The notes beneath the pieces were generated by a model. That model was not told the origin of the DNA and ran no database searches. It was given only the letters and a program-made list of their open reading frames with translations. A DNA stretch of 64,000 nucleotides. Origin: Cytophagales bacterium WSM2-2 (GTDB lineage Bacteria; Bacteroidota; Bacteroidia; Cytophagales; Cyclobacteriaceae). Location: positions 1,116,001 through 1,180,000 of the forward strand of contig BNHL01000001.1 in the NCBI GenBank assembly GCA_015472025.1, given 5' to 3'. A program made the translations under genes and the position numbers. Position 1 is the first letter of the stretch; each line of letters starts with the position of its first letter. Positions 1-8,668 of this stretch are shown in pieces.

Positions 1-1858
1 ACGGAATGATAATCAAACCGGTGGCTGAGTTAATCGTAATCCCTTCCACGTAGTCAAAGTTCCCGTCGGGTTGCGGGTCGTTGTATGGATTTAGTCGGTC
101 GAGGCCAATCACTTTGATCAGCTGCTGTGCACGAACCGGCGGATCTCCATCTTGTAACTGCGGGTTGTCAATACCTGTACGGTCATCACGATAGATTACT
201 TTCAACTGGAATCCGTCACGTGAAAGTTGTGACACATTCAAATTGTAAATATTCTTCATCATCAAATTCCAGGTGGGCAAAATTGCACCAGTGCCATCTT
301 TATTTTTGATTGACTTGGGCCGCAACATTTTCAGGAAGACAACATCGGTCGCTCCCTTGGAAGAATAGTCTTCAGTGAGTTCACCCACCTTGTACACCTG
401 TCCATTGTAAGTGTATTCAAATGCTACAGCAATGGCTTCGTCATTTTGAAGTTTGCGCTGCAGGGTGATATAGCCGAGTTGCGCATTGAGTGTGTATTCT
501 GTGGATGCAAGTTTGCGTGCACTATTTACCTTTTCGTAATCCGTTCCCGGAGCCAGTACTCCGAAATCAGGTCCTTTCAAATAACCCTCGATGTCGCCCG
601 TAGCGATACTCGGCAGTTTCTTCAATCTTGCAAAAAGGTCGTTAGCTCCATTGAGTGCCGGTTTGGAAGGAAAGGAGTTGAGGTCACGGAATACATCTTT
701 ACGATAAATTTTGTCAGACTCTGCCATGTCCATGAAGGCGACCACGTCACGAAGTGTCTGCGTGTCGTTCTGACGGTTGATGGAATAGACCTCGATACGT
801 GTGATGTTGATACCGGACGTGACCTGGCCCGGAATAGCTCCAAGCCATTTTTCAAAATTGTCGCGGAAGAACTGTGCCAGGAAAAAGTGGCGATTGTCAT
901 CGTAGTTGGATGCAACAATTTCAAAAGGCCGTCCTTGCGAAATACCATTGCCGCTACCTGACACGTGAATAGTCGACTGCTTACCTCGTTGCGTGCTGGC
1001 AATGACCGTGGCCATCAGTTTTCCAAATTGCAATTGCGCCTTCACACCAAACAGGTTCTGCGAGCCTTTGATCAAACTGTTGTTCAATGGCAGACTCACA
1101 TTACCGATCTCTAGTTTTTTCAACAAGTCTTCTTTCAAGCCGGTGTATTCCACCTTCATGCTGTTCTGAAAGTCAAAAGAGTTGTTGGTATCAAAGTTGG
1201 AAGTGATCTTCACTTTCTCTCCGATCTTTCCAGACATACTCAACTGAATCTGCTGACCAAAATCCAATCCTCCGTTTCGTTGTTGGCGAATAGGTATAGC
1301 AGGGTTCTGAATTTTTTGAAATGATCCTCCCAAGTCCAGTGTCACAGTACCTTTGGGATTCAGTTCCACATAGCTTCCTCCGAAGAGGCGGTCGAACAGC
1401 GGACTCAAATATAATTTTGGCAGCAGGTTACGGCTACTCACCGCACTCTCGCCATCCAATGCAAGGCTCTTTCCCTGGTAATAATTTTTCCTGAAACTCC
1501 TATCCTGCTGACCGCTGAAATCCTGGAACGACATGGACGAGTTCGGCCTGAAATTCAGCTTGCCAACTTTTTCAGAGATGTTATAGTGCATCCCCGTATC
1601 CAGGGAAATTTGAGTGTTGAGGTTCTTAGGATCCTTAAGAAAAAATGGTGAGGAACTTATGTAGTTAGAAAACGGGTCGCCATGACGATCACGTAGCCGG
1701 AAATTGGGCAGATAGGGGTTAAGTACCCGGTATTTGGTAGTATCGGACTTTTTAGTCTTGAGCGAGTCTTGGGCAAAGACAATATCCACCGGCAGGAACA
1801 TTGCAAAGCAAATGCCCAGTCCAATATTGGTCCGTACCTTCCGTGTCAATTCTCTCAA
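1..1858 (-). CDS. sprA: SprA, T9SS/gliding outer-membrane protein (N-terminal part, cut by left edge)
   Basis: This is the first ~619 codons of SprA, the very large outer-membrane translocon of the type IX secretion system, needed for gliding and export of CTD proteins. The reading frame stays open to base 1. Visible family stretches include LPNFRLRDRHGDPFSNYI, YYQGKSLALDGES, GGSYVELNPKGTVTLDLGG and VKITSNFDTNNSFDFQN. No ATG lies at the right place. A TTG at 1858 (or 1849) gives a basic n-region, a hydrophobic core and an FA/QD cleavage site; the ATG at 1801 would cut the signal peptide. The frame opens 6 nt after the ruvA stop, so the two are probably co-transcribed. The family is clear; the start is inferred. 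Confidence 0.93.
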   Translation of the reverse strand, partial: MRELTRKVRTNIGLGICFAMFLPVDIVFAQDSLKTKKSDTTKYRVLNPYLPNFRLRDRHGDPFSNYISSSPFFLKDPKNLNTQISLDTGMHYNISEKVGKLNFRPNSSMSFQDFSGQQDRSFRKNYYQGKSLALDGESAVSSRNLLPKLYLSPLFDRLFGGSYVELNPKGTVTLDLGGSFQKIQNPAIPIRQQRNGGLDFGQQIQLSMSGKIGEKVKITSNFDTNNSFDFQNSMKVEYTGLKEDLLKKLEIGNVSLPLNNSLIKGSQNLFGVKAQLQFGKLMATVIASTQRGKQSTIHVSGSGNGISQGRPFEIVASNYDDNRHFFLAQFFRDNFEKWLGAIPGQVTSGINITRIEVYSINRQNDTQTLRDVVAFMDMAESDKIYRKDVFRDLNSFPSKPALNGANDLFARLKKLPSIATGDIEGYLKGPDFGVLAPGTDYEKVNSARKLASTEYTLNAQLGYITLQRKLQNDEAIAVAFEYTYNGQVYKVGELTEDYSSKGATDVVFLKMLRPKSIKNKDGTGAILPTWNLMMKNIYNLNVSQLSRDGFQLKVIYRDDRTGIDNPQLQDGDPPVRAQQLIKVIGLDRLNPYNDPQPDGNFDYVEGITINSATGLIIIP

Positions 1859-1864
1859 TCGTAT

Positions 1865-2455
1865 TTAGGCTGTTTTTAACGCTTGTTTCACCAGCTCCTC
1901 CAAACTTACATTCCCTCCTGCTTTTTTCAGGATGGTATCGATGCTCTTCTCGGCCGCAGCCTTGCCAATGCCCAGCGTTACTAATGCTGCTAACGCTTCC
2001 TTCCGCATCGTATTGCGTATCAATCCCGGAATTCCCGGGGCTTCTTCCATCGCCTCTTTCTTCAGCTTGTCTTTCAGTTCTAAAATCAGGCGCTGGGCTG
2101 TTTTTCCGCCAATTCCTTTTACTGATTGCAGTGCAGCGGTATCCTCATTCACAATGGCCGACTTCAACTCATCCGGAGAAAGGTAGCTAAGCACAACCAG
2201 TGCTGTATTGGGCCCCACACCATTCACCGAAATCAATGATTGGAACATCTGTTTTTCTGAGTCAGAAGCAAAGCCATATAAAATCTGAGCATCTTCCCGC
2301 ACATGCAGGTAAGTAGACAGCTTTATATCTTCACGATCTTTTATTTCCGAAAAAGTGTGAAGTGAAATTCCCACCTGGTACCCTACTCCGTTGACCTCTA
2401 CAATCACATGCGTAGGCTCTTTGTGAACTAGTTTTCCTTTTAGATATGCAATCAT
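1865..2455 (-). CDS. ruvA: Holliday junction branch migration protein RuvA
   Basis: RuvA tetramers clamp the Holliday junction and load RuvB for branch migration. The 196-residue length is normal. An N-terminal OB-fold (about 1-64) begins MIAYLKGKLV. Two helix-hairpin-helix motifs follow, VNGVGPNTA (77-85) and KGIGGKTAQR (113-122). After a flexible linker comes the small C-terminal RuvB-binding domain (about 148-196). It lies directly upstream of sprA on the same strand, a pairing I recall from other gliding Bacteroidota. The ATG at 2455 starts the standard N-terminus. Confidence 0.97.
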   Translation of the reverse strand: MIAYLKGKLVHKEPTHVIVEVNGVGYQVGISLHTFSEIKDREDIKLSTYLHVREDAQILYGFASDSEKQMFQSLISVNGVGPNTALVVLSYLSPDELKSAIVNEDTAALQSVKGIGGKTAQRLILELKDKLKKEAMEEAPGIPGLIRNTMRKEALAALVTLGIGKAAAEKSIDTILKKAGGNVSLEELVKQALKTA

Positions 2456-2502
2456 TTAACAGGAATCAGAAAATCTTGAAAATTAGCGAAATGAGTGTGG
2501 AT

Positions 2503-2649
2503 TTACACCTTCATTTTAATGTTTTTAAGCAATTGGAGTGCTTCTTTCAAGCGACCAGAACCGGACGCTGCATTGATGTGCCCCGCATCGTCAATGTTGA
2601 TAAAGTTACTCCCCCGGACTTGGGCAAAATTCCGTCTGTCATTGATTTT
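2503..2649 (-). pseudogene. C-terminal remnant of an RBBP9/YdeN-type serine hydrolase
   Basis: The minus strand between 2649 and the TAA at 2503 reads KINDRRNFAQVRGSNFIN, then IDDAGHINAASGSGRL and a helical tail. This matches the C-terminal block of RBBP9-like alpha/beta hydrolases, which ends with GS-F-N-GxAGHINAxSG and carries the catalytic histidine. An in-frame TAA lies just upstream (2650-2652). The part before it no longer resembles the family and no GxSxG nucleophile elbow is found, so the rest of the gene appears lost. Recognition is from memory of the family motif; a chance match is unlikely but possible. Confidence 0.5.
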
Positions 2650-2709
2650 TTAAACGTCTTCGCCAAAAATCTGGCAGGGATTTTACCAGGGAATTGATAA
2701 AAACAGGGG

Positions 2710-3381
2710 TCAACGTTTCTTCCAGTAAAGCCATGTGGCGGCAAGCAGAAATAATTCACCTGCTGCGAACATCAACCAGTTGTAATGCGAGGGCACGTAA
2801 GTAGAAAGTATAGTCATGGCATCGGTGGGGTTGTCAGCCACGCGACCGCTATAGGCTATGTAATCCCACATCCATGAAATGATGACGATCAAACTTCCGA
2901 TAATCAATAAAACCCACTCAGATGTTGCCATTTTTTTATCGCGGATCAAAAGAGCAATTGCCAACGCAATCATTGTGAAGCATATAATCACAGGCGACAG
3001 CACCGGTCCAACCCAGGGGGCAGGGATCAGGAACAAAATATCCCAGGTGAACATCGACTCGGGCCAATTGAGAATGACTTTCAAAAAAACATAGTAGAAT
3101 AAATCCCAGACCGCGAAAGCAATCAGGAAGCAGGCGAATTTTTGCCGTGCATTATTTCCGGTCAAAACTCCGACTCCGAATAACATGATCACGGTGGCTG
3201 CCTCCCGGAAAATTTCAACAGCACCAATACGGCCGTTAAGAACTACCAGTGGAAAATTAAATCCGTTTGGATAGTACAGCTCACGCAGGTAGACTACAAC
3301 TGCTGTTTCCAGAAAGCCCATGGCGATGCTGAAAGCTACCAGCCAAATGATTTTACCTGTTGATAATGCGTTACTCATCAA
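2710..3381 (-). CDS. Polytopic membrane protein of unknown function
   Basis: This 223-residue protein is almost entirely hydrophobic, with about six predicted membrane segments (near 10-30, 58-78, 84-105, 113-148, 154-173 and 200-219) and a basic C-terminus (WKKR). Polar residues inside or beside the membrane include FLETAVVVYLRELYYP and SWMWDYIAYSGR, which may mark a functional pocket. I do not recognise the family. It stands alone between the hydrolase remnant and the divergent desaturase gene, so context gives no role. Confidence 0.75.
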   Translation of the reverse strand: MMSNALSTGKIIWLVAFSIAMGFLETAVVVYLRELYYPNGFNFPLVVLNGRIGAVEIFREAATVIMLFGVGVLTGNNARQKFACFLIAFAVWDLFYYVFLKVILNWPESMFTWDILFLIPAPWVGPVLSPVIICFTMIALAIALLIRDKKMATSEWVLLIIGSLIVIISWMWDYIAYSGRVADNPTDAMTILSTYVPSHYNWLMFAAGELFLLAATWLYWKKR

Positions 3382-3543
3382 TTAGCAATTTGAATTTTCT
3401 GAAAACATTCTGAGCCAGAACCATAGCTTTTACGAAAGAACTGAAGCTCATGTTTAAATATACTTTAAGTTATCCCGATTTTTTTCCTGCAAACGGAAAT
3501 TGACGGTTGTCGTAACAGCCGACTATTCTTTATTTTGTGGAGA

Positions 3544-4362
3544 ATGGAGAATAAGCCTTCCCTTAAAGAACTTGGATTTGATCTGCTGAACCTGACCCGG
3601 TTTCAGTTGATCGTTACAATCACTTTGCCCTTCGTGTTTATTGCCTTCTATTTTCTTTTTGCGATCAACGGATATTGGGTTCCAGCGGTGATCTCCACGA
3701 TGGCATTGACTTTCATCAGCTACGGGTCTACATCGCACGACCTTGTCCATGAAAATCTGAAACTCAATAAGAAATTGAATTCGATTCTGCTTTCCGTCCT
3801 CGAACTACTATGTTTCAGAAGTGGTCATGCCTATCAACTTAGCCACCTGTATCATCACAAAAGATATCCTCATGAAGATGACGTGGAAGGTGCAGCAGCC
3901 CGTATGAGTTTGATAAGAAGTCTCCTTGAGGGAGTCATCTTTCAATTCAAGATTTATTTTTGGGCTGTTTCAATGAGTAAAAATAGAAGCCAGCGTTTTG
4001 TTATTATCCTGGAAGGCGTAATGATTTTTATTCTGGCAACTGTTTGCATTGCATCATTTAAATATTCGTATGCCGGCATAGTCTATTTGTGCCTGATGAC
4101 TGCCGGGAGCTGGATTATTCCTTTGGCAACATCGTATGCTGTGCACACACCCGACGAATCTGATGAACTCCATCAGACACGGTTGTTCCGCGGAAAATTC
4201 TTCTCTACTATTTCATTCCATCATCTCTACCACCTGGAGCACCATCTTTATCCAATGGTACCGCACATGAACTGGCCTTTGCTTGCGAAGCGTCTTGACG
4301 ATTACTTTTCAAGTCAGCAAATAACACCAATGATTTTCCCAACGAACAACAGCCATGGATAA
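3544..4362 (+). CDS. Fatty acid desaturase-superfamily membrane di-iron enzyme
   Basis: A 272-residue membrane enzyme with the three histidine boxes of the FA_desaturase superfamily: HDLVHE (65-70), HLYHH (101-105) and HHLYHLEHH (226-234). These hold a di-iron centre that desaturates or hydroxylates lipid or carotenoid substrates. Hydrophobic segments lie around 22-60, 78-92 and 150-200. The ATG at 3544 is preferred over the in-frame TTG at 3535. A TTG-N20-TTATTTTG promoter-like pair lies just upstream. The stop overlaps the next start by 8 nt, so the two genes are probably translated together. The substrate cannot be told from sequence; carotenoid and acyl-lipid chemistry are both open. Confidence 0.85.
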   Translation: MENKPSLKELGFDLLNLTRFQLIVTITLPFVFIAFYFLFAINGYWVPAVISTMALTFISYGSTSHDLVHENLKLNKKLNSILLSVLELLCFRSGHAYQLSHLYHHKRYPHEDDVEGAAARMSLIRSLLEGVIFQFKIYFWAVSMSKNRSQRFVIILEGVMIFILATVCIASFKYSYAGIVYLCLMTAGSWIIPLATSYAVHTPDESDELHQTRLFRGKFFSTISFHHLYHLEHHLYPMVPHMNWPLLAKRLDDYFSSQQITPMIFPTNNSHG

Positions 4363-5318
4363 CCGGACGTTATGGAAAGGCTTTTCAGGTGACGGCCGAC
4401 CACTGCTTCTGTTCACTGGAATTATTCTCGTTCTGGCGGGTCTGTTTGTCATTGTCCAGTCAATCACAGGCCACTTTCTCCCACAGGATGTTGCTTACCT
4501 GGGCCTCGATGCACAGCAGCTTTCCGCATTCAACAACGGAACGATTACCAACTTCATGTTTCATGACCGTGTTTCATTTGGTGGCTCCATTATAGCAGTA
4601 GGGTTACTATACGCCTGGGCTTGCCGAATTCCCGCTGAAGAATAAAGAATCATGGGCGTGGTACTTATTTCTCTGGTCAGGTGTGATTGGTTTTGGCAGT
4701 TTCCTTACTTACCTGGGTTACGGCTATATGGATTCGTGGCATGGAGTTGCAACTCTTGCACTGCTTCCATTTTTCATAATCGGCCTTGTGCGGTCATCTT
4801 CATTGGTAAAAAAGATTTCAGTAAAAGCGCTCTTTTCGTCTTTTGAAAAAACTGAATTTAAAACCACCTACGGCATCGGTCGCATCTTGTTGCTATTCTC
4901 CGCGCTTGGTATTTTTTTAGCCGGCCTTACTATCATGATTGTGGGCATGACAACAATCTTCGTTCCCCAGGACCTCGAATACATGAACATTACAGTCTGT
5001 GGTATTGAACAAATAAATAAAAACCTGAAGCCGCTCATAGCACACGACCGTGCTGCTTTTGGGGGAGGGTTGGCAACTATCGGTCTACTTTATTTTTTCA
5101 TTATCAAAAATGCAGCACCGGTGATCAACCTGTGGCAAATTCTTTTTGTGTCAATGGCCATTGGATTTAGCTCCGCGATTGGTGTTCATTTCATCATTGG
5201 ATATACGAATGTCTCGCATCTTCTTCCCGCATGCCTTGGAGCTGCCTCTGGTGCCGGTGGCCTCATTCTCACCTATCCGCGAATGCGGAACCATGCAGAG
5301 ACTTCCATCAAAAGTTAA
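4355..5318 (+). pseudogene. Internally duplicated membrane protein, interrupted by a one-base frameshift
   Basis: Two overlapping frames form one protein. Frame one (4355-4645) ends soon after HDRVSFGGSIIAVGLLYAW; the next frame resumes as LAEFPLKNKESWAWYLFLWS and continues to 5318. Removing one G from the GGG at 4617-4619 restores a single ORF of about 320 residues. The two halves are homologous: LPQDVAYLGL plus HDRVSFGG in the first, VPQDLEYMNI plus HDRAAFGG in the second, each followed by membrane helices and YLGYGY/GYTN regions. It overlaps the desaturase stop, suggesting a joint role in the membrane. Function unknown. It is either a real pseudogene, a recoded gene or a sequencing error. 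Confidence 0.8.
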
Positions 5319-5338
5319 TCTGAGTCAAACAAAACATT

Positions 5339-5947
5339 TTACTGCGTGCCCCTTTGTTTCAACTCCAGCAGTTTATTCCGCTCGGTCTGCAGTTCGCGGG
5401 CCAGCTTGGTTTGCTTTTCAAGCGCCTTGTGCTTGTAGTCTTCAAACTCGCCATTGATTGAGGTTACAATCAGTTTACTTTCATTGACGAATCGTTGCAT
5501 CTGATTCATCCGGAGAAATAAGAAGGCAATAGCTGTAAAAAGACCAGCAACAACTACGAAAATAATCCCGAGGAATGCACTCTTTGAAAAATTCCAGCCC
5601 ATAGCCCTGATATGACTACCGGCAAAAACAACATCGGCCATTGAATCTGTTTTTAACTTCAAGGCGTTTTGAGCTTCGTCAGTTCTTTTTTGAAGTGAGT
5701 CAATTCTAACACGAGCGATAGCCAGCTGCTTTCCCTTGCTTTCAAGTGAATCGATTGTCATCTTCCAAACCGCATCGAGTACATATTCACGAATGACTTT
5801 ATAGTCATTATACGTTTCCGCCTGAGTTTTCATGAGGTAATATCGCTCCTGCAATGAATGTGGCTTATTTTCGAGAGCTGTTACAGCCTGTGACAAAGCT
5901 TCGTTGATTAAAGCAAACCCGCATAAAATCAGCATTAGTTTTTTCAT
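5339..5947 (-). CDS. Secretory-signal, coiled-coil, single-TM protein of unknown function
   Basis: The product starts MKKLMLILCGFALINEALSQA, a convincing signal peptide, so ATG 5947 is preferred to the in-frame ATG at 5965. Next come a helical segment with RYYLMKTQAETYNDYKVI, a coiled coil (about 60-105), a membrane helix (SAFLGIIFVVVAGLFTAIAF, about 122-142) and a second long coiled coil rich in K/E to the end. Similar Cytophagales proteins are, as I recall, often mislabelled tRNA (guanine-N1)-methyltransferase; nothing here resembles a methyltransferase. It probably spans the inner membrane with coiled coils on both sides. It converges with the duplicated membrane gene, leaving 20 nt. Confidence 0.75.
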   Translation of the reverse strand: MKKLMLILCGFALINEALSQAVTALENKPHSLQERYYLMKTQAETYNDYKVIREYVLDAVWKMTIDSLESKGKQLAIARVRIDSLQKRTDEAQNALKLKTDSMADVVFAGSHIRAMGWNFSKSAFLGIIFVVVAGLFTAIAFLFLRMNQMQRFVNESKLIVTSINGEFEDYKHKALEKQTKLARELQTERNKLLELKQRGTQ

Positions 5948-6055
5948 GTCGCTTGTTTCAGGCATGAACTTACCACGTCAGGGCGAAAGTGCCTGTCTCC
6001 CCGGTGTCCTGTAAAGATTAGATTCGGCTAACGGTCACCAGAAACGGTGAACACA

Positions 6056-6565
6056 TCAAGGCAGTCTTTCTGTACGGCCATCCTGCAATACGACCTCGCC
6101 GGTTTCGAGCAGCGTTCTCAGTTTAGAGAAATTAGCGGCTACCGCAGGTCTCGTTTTTGACAGAATAATTTTTCTCACGATGGCCATTATTCCATTCCGA
6201 ATAAATCCCGGGATGTACTTCAACACAGAATAATTTTCCAGGTTCAGTTGCCAGTAATAGCGGAGTTCCGTTTTGTCATCATTTAATTGATGAAGAATAA
6301 ATCCGTAAGTCATATCCGGACCAGGCGGCGGCAACTGTGCGGCAACGTGATGAGGCGGATGGTACTCAACCACACTGTAGTACAGCAAATCGTGTGGCCG
6401 CTTTTGTTTATAAATTGTGCCAATATCCGTCACACCGGGTGTTTCTTTGGTCACACTTTGAATGTAGTAGTTCCAACGTGGCATGTTGGTAAGATCGCTG
6501 AGAAAAGCAAATACTTTTTCAGTAGGGCAATTGATACTCTGAGAAAGTTCGAAAGAGATCGGCAC
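6056..6565 (-). CDS. SRPBCC (START/polyketide cyclase-like) domain protein
   Basis: This 169-residue single-domain protein has the SRPBCC helix-grip layout. The first strand is ISFELSQSINCPTEKVF, followed by the typical FLSDLTNMPRWN turn. Mid-protein strands are YYSVVEYHPPHHV and ELRYYWQLNL, and a long C-terminal helix covers about 125-155. Such proteins bind hydrophobic ligands in a cavity; the ligand is not predictable. A second, unrelated SRPBCC gene lies at 45991-46446. The gene is divergent from the thioredoxin-like gene at 6747, with a 181-bp intergenic region. Confidence 0.8.
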   Translation of the reverse strand: MPISFELSQSINCPTEKVFAFLSDLTNMPRWNYYIQSVTKETPGVTDIGTIYKQKRPHDLLYYSVVEYHPPHHVAAQLPPPGPDMTYGFILHQLNDDKTELRYYWQLNLENYSVLKYIPGFIRNGIMAIVRKIILSKTRPAVAANFSKLRTLLETGEVVLQDGRTERLP

Positions 6566-6746
6566 TATCCAAAGATAATGAAGAACATGCGATGAAGGTC
6601 TGAAATTACCAATTATTGAAACAATGTTCCTTGCAGCATCTATAGGCTAGTCAGGATCTTTGTTTTTATGAAGAAGATCAGGTTCAATGTAAACTTCTTA
6701 ACAACTATTTGACTTAAAGAACTCATAAACCAACTATTTTTGAACG

Positions 6747-8198
6747 ATGAAAACTTTTGTTGCTTTTGTATTGGTGCTCACCTCTCATCTGTCATTTTCC
6801 CAGGCGGGGTATAAAATTGATTTCAAAGTCAAAGGATGGAAAGACACCGTTGTCTGGTTAGGTTCTTATTATAAAGGAGCCACGTACATCAAAGACACAG
6901 CACGCGTTGATAAAGACGGAGCATTCACGTTCGAGAGCAGTAAGTCGTTGGAACAAGGTGTTTATTTTTTGGTCAAAAAAACAGGTCAAAACAATATCAG
7001 AGTTTTTGAATTTGTTATCGGACACAATCAGAAGTTCGGACTGGAAACCGCTGCACCAGACTATGTACTCCAAATGAAAGTGAAAGGCGATGATGACAAC
7101 AAGCTCTTTTTTGAGAACATCAATTTTTCAATCGAACGCGGCAAAGAAGCTCAGCCTTTCATTTCCATTCTGAGAGACAGTACTGTAAAAGAAGATCAGA
7201 AAAAAGCAGCGCACGAAGGATACTCCAGGATAAGTGAAAAAGTGATGAAATACCAACGCGACTTGATTGCAAAAAATCCGTCCACGGTCACTGCACGAAT
7301 GCTCAATGTATTCTTGCCCATCGTTGTTCCGGATCCTCCGAAAAAAGCAAACGGAAACATTGACTCCACATTTCAATTGAGGTACTACCAACAGCACTAT
7401 TTTGACAATTTCGATTTGTCTGACGATCTCCTGTTCCGCCTGCCTCAGTTTCTTTATAAAGAAAGGATAAAAGAATACCTGGAAAAGATCACTGCTCCTC
7501 AACCAGATTCGGTGACCAAAGCAGTCAAATTCATGGTGGCAAAGACGAAGAAAAACCAGGAAGCTTTTGGTTTCGTGGTGTGGAATAGTTTGATCATGTA
7601 TCAACTACCTGAGATCATGGGACTGGACGAAGTGTTTGTCAATCTTTACGATTTGTATTTCGCTAATGGTGAAATGGATTTCATGACTCCGGCCACAAGC
7701 AAAGAGCAATTTAAAAACTGGGCTGACAAAGTCCGCTCATCCATGATTGGCCGCAAAGGTTCGAACCTGATAATGCTGGACGAAAATTTGCAGCCACGCT
7801 CCATGTACGACATCAAAGAGAAGTATACGATCCTATTTATTTTCCTCCCGTCATGCAGCCATTGTCGCGCAGAAACACCTAAGCTGCTGCAATTCTATAA
7901 TGAAAATAAAACCAAACTGAATCTTCAAGTATTTGCCGTTGCTACGGATAGCTCGATGAAGCAAATGCGCGAATTCATTAAAGAGTTCAAGACTCCATGG
8001 ATTACCGTGAACGGGCCACGAAGCTATAACAAAGTTCATTTTACCAGGTTGTATCATTTTGATACAACACCAATGATCTACGTGTTGGACGAGAAGAAAA
8101 ACATAATTGCCAAGAAATTAGAAGCTGCTCAATTGGAGGGATTCCTGACCAGGCATGAAAAAATGGTACAGACCAAAAAGGCCAAGACAGGGCCGTGA
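6747..8198 (+). CDS. Secreted TlpA-like thiol-disulfide oxidoreductase with DUF4369-type N-terminus
   Basis: A 483-residue secreted protein. A signal peptide (about 1-18, ending SFSQA) is followed by a beta-rich DUF4369-like domain (KIDFKVKGWKDTVVWLGSYY). A long helical middle region covers about 115-330, and a C-terminal thioredoxin fold follows. The redox motif is C370-S-H-C373 in FLPSCSHCRAETPKL, and the cis-proline region is FDTTPMIYVLD. Periplasmic family members reduce or rearrange disulfides in exported proteins or support cytochrome c maturation. No ccm or redox partner genes are adjacent. Domain order matches other Bacteroidota TlpA proteins. Confidence 0.88.
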   Translation: MKTFVAFVLVLTSHLSFSQAGYKIDFKVKGWKDTVVWLGSYYKGATYIKDTARVDKDGAFTFESSKSLEQGVYFLVKKTGQNNIRVFEFVIGHNQKFGLETAAPDYVLQMKVKGDDDNKLFFENINFSIERGKEAQPFISILRDSTVKEDQKKAAHEGYSRISEKVMKYQRDLIAKNPSTVTARMLNVFLPIVVPDPPKKANGNIDSTFQLRYYQQHYFDNFDLSDDLLFRLPQFLYKERIKEYLEKITAPQPDSVTKAVKFMVAKTKKNQEAFGFVVWNSLIMYQLPEIMGLDEVFVNLYDLYFANGEMDFMTPATSKEQFKNWADKVRSSMIGRKGSNLIMLDENLQPRSMYDIKEKYTILFIFLPSCSHCRAETPKLLQFYNENKTKLNLQVFAVATDSSMKQMREFIKEFKTPWITVNGPRSYNKVHFTRLYHFDTTPMIYVLDEKKNIIAKKLEAAQLEGFLTRHEKMVQTKKAKTGP

Positions 8199-8390
8199 TT
8201 TTATAACAAATGCTCCAGAAATGGACTGATGCCCCCTTCAAATACTAACCGTTTCGGTAAAAACATGATCCGTTAAATCTTTGTAATTATTCATTGGACA
8301 AGAATAATGACTACTTGGTCTTTTGGCTACAATCCGGAATCGATCCGTCTCGGTTTCCATTGAATTGATATGGCAAATTTGCCAATTATT

Positions 8391-8642
8391 GGAAGCTACG
8401 CTTCAAAAGGGGCCTCTTACCCACTTCAGAAGTACCCCCACCCACTTCAAACATAAACCAATTCACCAAAAAGATGAAACGGTTCAGTACGAAGGTGAAA
8501 TGGTTTAGCTCTGAGGTGAACTGCCGGGGTTTTGAGGTACCCAAGTTCATCTAATAGCTGAACCGTTGGGTTCCAAAGATGAACCATTTCACCCCGGAGG
8601 TGAACTGATCCATCAAAAAGGTGAAGTGATGAGTATAAATGC
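8391..8642. repeat. 21-bp tandem repeat array (11 clear units plus one decayed)
   Basis: Units start at 8412, 8433, 8454, 8475, 8496, 8517, 8538, 8559, 8580, 8601 and 8622, each exactly 21 bp with no indel. Plus-strand consensus is roughly TGAAccGnttcAnnnaAAAGG; the core TGAA or a one-base variant recurs at each unit start from 8454. A weaker unit may precede at 8391. On the minus strand the right part is open (8447-8662) and encodes heptads of the type xVHLxxE. The array fills most of the 470-bp gap between two convergent genes. It may be a decayed coding repeat, a protein-binding array or a structural repeat. Confidence 0.8.
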
Positions 8643-8668
8643 TCCGAAAGAGCCACACTCAAACCGAT

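Noticed and set aside
446..961. Plus-strand ORF of 171 codons across the sprA region
   Set aside because: It is the complement of sprA, whose frame shows family motifs throughout; its own translation has no recognisable domain.
6735..6742. TATTTTTG box before the thioredoxin-like gene
   Set aside because: It matches the -7 consensus but lies only 5 bp before the ATG, too close for a start site upstream of it.
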